Source: Actinocrinis sp035946395 (GTDB lineage Bacteria; Actinomycetota; Actinomycetes; Streptomycetales; Catenulisporaceae). Taken from it: 5,984 nucleotides of DNA. The number at the start of each line of letters is the position of its first letter. Within the stretch, counting starts at the first letter, position 1. The notes beneath the pieces are model-generated. The model was not told the DNA's origin. It saw only the letters and a program-made list of their open reading frames with translations, and searched no databases. Below, one piece after another: positions 4,508 to 5,984 of the stretch. The stretch covers positions 1 to 5,984 of the forward strand of contig NZ_DASYZI010000230.1 in assembly GCF_035946395.1 (NCBI RefSeq). The letters are read 5' to 3'. The translations under genes were made by a program, and so were the position numbers.

Positions 4508-5984
4508 ATGTCTGAAAAAACCACCGTCGCGGACGCCGTCCCGGCGGGTTCACACCCACCAGGGCAGGCACTGCCCGACCCGCGGCGCTGGCTTTCGCTG
4601 ATCGTCGTGTCCATCGCGCAGCTGATGGTGGTCGTCGACGGCACCATCGTGAACATCGCGATGCCCTCGGCGCAGGTGGCGCTGCACATCGACGACGCGA
4701 ACCGCCAGTGGATCGTGACCGCGTACTCCCTCGCCTTCGGCGGTTTGCTGCTGCTCGGCGGCCGGATCGCGGACTACGTCGGGCGCAAGCGGGTCTTCAT
4801 CATCGGCCTGATCGGCTTCGGCCTGGCCTCGGGGCTCGGCGGCTTCGCGCAGAACGAGGGGATGCTGTTCGCCGCGCGTGCGCTGCAAGGCGCATTCGGC
4901 GCGCTGCTGGCACCGGCGGCGCTGTCGATCATCACGGTCACGTTCACCGACGTGAAGGACCGGGCGAAGGCCTTCGGCGTGTTCGGCGCCGTCGCCGGCG
5001 TCGGCGCGGCGATCGGCCTGCTGCTCGGCGGCATCCTGACCCAGTACGCGAGCTGGCGCTGGACGCTGTTCGTCAACATCTTCATCGCCGCGATCACCGT
5101 GGCGCTGGCCCTGCCGATCGTGCGCGAGAGCAAGGCCCACGGCAACACCAGGTACGACATCCCGGGCACGCTGATGTCCAGCATCGGCATCGGCGCCCTG
5201 GTCTTCGGGTTCACCGAGGTGGCCAAGACCAACAGCTGGACCGCGACCTCCGCGCTGGTGCCCTTCTCGATCGCCGTGGTGCTGCTGGTGGGCTTCGTGT
5301 TCCTGGAGTCCCGGCTGGAGAACCCGCTGCTGCCGCTGCGGGTGGTGTGGCACCGCAACCGGGGCGGGTCGTTCCTGACCTCGGTCATCATGGGCGCGGG
5401 CATGCTCGGCATGTTCCTGTTCATGACCTACTACTTCCAGCAGATCCAGCACTACTCCCCGGTCAAGAACGGCCTGTCCTACCTGCCGTTCTCCGGAGCG
5501 CTGATCGTGACGGCAGGCGCGGCCAGCGCACTGCTGCCGCGGCTCGGCCCGCGCGTCGTGATGACCTTCGGCGGCCTGATGGCCACCGGCGCGATGATCT
5601 GGCTGACCCAGTTGCAGGCGGGCTCCTCGTACGTGTCGATGATCCTGCCCGCCTTCATCATCATGGCGGTCGGCATGGGCTGCGTGTTCGTGCCGCTGAG
5701 CAACACCTCGCTCACCGGAGTGGCCGACCACGACGCGGGCGTGGCCAGCGCGATGGTCAACACCACGCAGCAGGTCGGCGGCTCGCTGGGTGTGGCGCTG
5801 CTGAACACGGTGTTCACCACGACGATCGTCAACTACGGCAAGAACAACCACGCCTCGCCGTACTCCCCGTCGGCGCAGATCCACGGCTACAACGTGGCGT
5901 TCGGGATCAGCGCGATCCTGCTCGGCCTGTCCACGCTGGTCACCTTCCTGCTGATCCGCAAGGACCCGGAGACCCCCGCGATCG
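4508..5984 (+). CDS. MFS drug efflux transporter, DHA2 (EmrB/QacA-like) family, 3' end cut by window
   Basis: The frame is open from ATG at 4508 to the window end, giving 492 residues without a stop. After a polar tail (1-27) the first helix carries the DHA2 signature VVVDGTIVNIAMPS (41-54). Motif A, GGRIADYVGRKRVF (84-97), lies in the loop between helices 2 and 3, and motif B, ARALQGAFGALLAPA (123-137), in helix 4. Motif C is in helix 5 at about 160-175; it ends GLLLGG where the antiporter consensus has GPxxGG. ASWRWTLFVNI (181-191) is another hallmark. Hydrophobic segments continue to 464-483, consistent with 14 membrane helices, so only a short cytoplasmic tail is likely missing. Members export antibiotics, dyes or natural products in exchange for protons across the inner membrane. 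Position directly behind a TetR gene with paired operators suggests drug-inducible expression; the substrate cannot be told from the sequence. Confidence 0.93.
   Translation, partial: MSEKTTVADAVPAGSHPPGQALPDPRRWLSLIVVSIAQLMVVVDGTIVNIAMPSAQVALHIDDANRQWIVTAYSLAFGGLLLLGGRIADYVGRKRVFIIGLIGFGLASGLGGFAQNEGMLFAARALQGAFGALLAPAALSIITVTFTDVKDRAKAFGVFGAVAGVGAAIGLLLGGILTQYASWRWTLFVNIFIAAITVALALPIVRESKAHGNTRYDIPGTLMSSIGIGALVFGFTEVAKTNSWTATSALVPFSIAVVLLVGFVFLESRLENPLLPLRVVWHRNRGGSFLTSVIMGAGMLGMFLFMTYYFQQIQHYSPVKNGLSYLPFSGALIVTAGAASALLPRLGPRVVMTFGGLMATGAMIWLTQLQAGSSYVSMILPAFIIMAVGMGCVFVPLSNTSLTGVADHDAGVASAMVNTTQQVGGSLGVALLNTVFTTTIVNYGKNNHASPYSPSAQIHGYNVAFGISAILLGLSTLVTFLLIRKDPETPAI

Noticed and set aside
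4550..5884. 444-codon open frame antisense to the MFS gene
   Set aside because: Its product is an Arg/His/Asp/Gln-rich, low-complexity chain with no domain, as expected for the complement of GC-rich membrane-protein codons. The sense strand carries an intact transporter with all family motifs.

Overview
The window reads as chromosomal DNA of a high-GC actinobacterium (Streptomyces, Catenulispora or a relative; the genus cannot be fixed from this sequence). Codon third positions are overwhelmingly G or C, ribosome-binding sites are of the GGAGG type, one gene starts with GTG, and the gene families are typical of soil actinomycetes. Five protein genes are present, two of them cut by the window ends. 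No RNA gene, insertion sequence or CRISPR array is visible.

Left part (1-1828): the 3' part of a PQQ-like beta-propeller protein gene on the + strand converges, across a 48-base gap, on a minus-strand gene for a COG1926-type phosphoribosyltransferase. The phosphoribosyltransferase lies 81 bases behind a minus-strand FAD monooxygenase gene (1910-3472) and may be co-transcribed with it.

Centre (3473-3733): a 261-base divergent control region, the most information-rich stretch of the window. It holds (a) a good sigma70-type promoter candidate reading left into the monooxygenase gene, (b) a palindrome with 11-base perfect arms whose core is an exact TGTGA-N6-TCACA match to the Crp/cAMP-receptor-type site, and (c) two identical 19-base perfect palindromes that bracket a candidate promoter reading right into a TetR-family regulator gene.

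Right part (3734-5984): a TetR-family repressor gene followed, after 117 bases, by a DHA2 (EmrB/QacA-type, 14-helix) major facilitator gene that runs off the window a few residues after the last helix.

Taken together, regulator, efflux pump and a Rox/PheA/TfdB-type FAD hydroxylase look like a compact drug-response or natural-product tailoring locus. The repressor probably controls itself and the pump through the paired palindromes, and perhaps the hydroxylase. A Crp-like site and a single in-frame TTA codon in the hydroxylase gene suggest extra physiological or developmental control. All functional links are inferred from sequence and gene order; the substrate is unknown.
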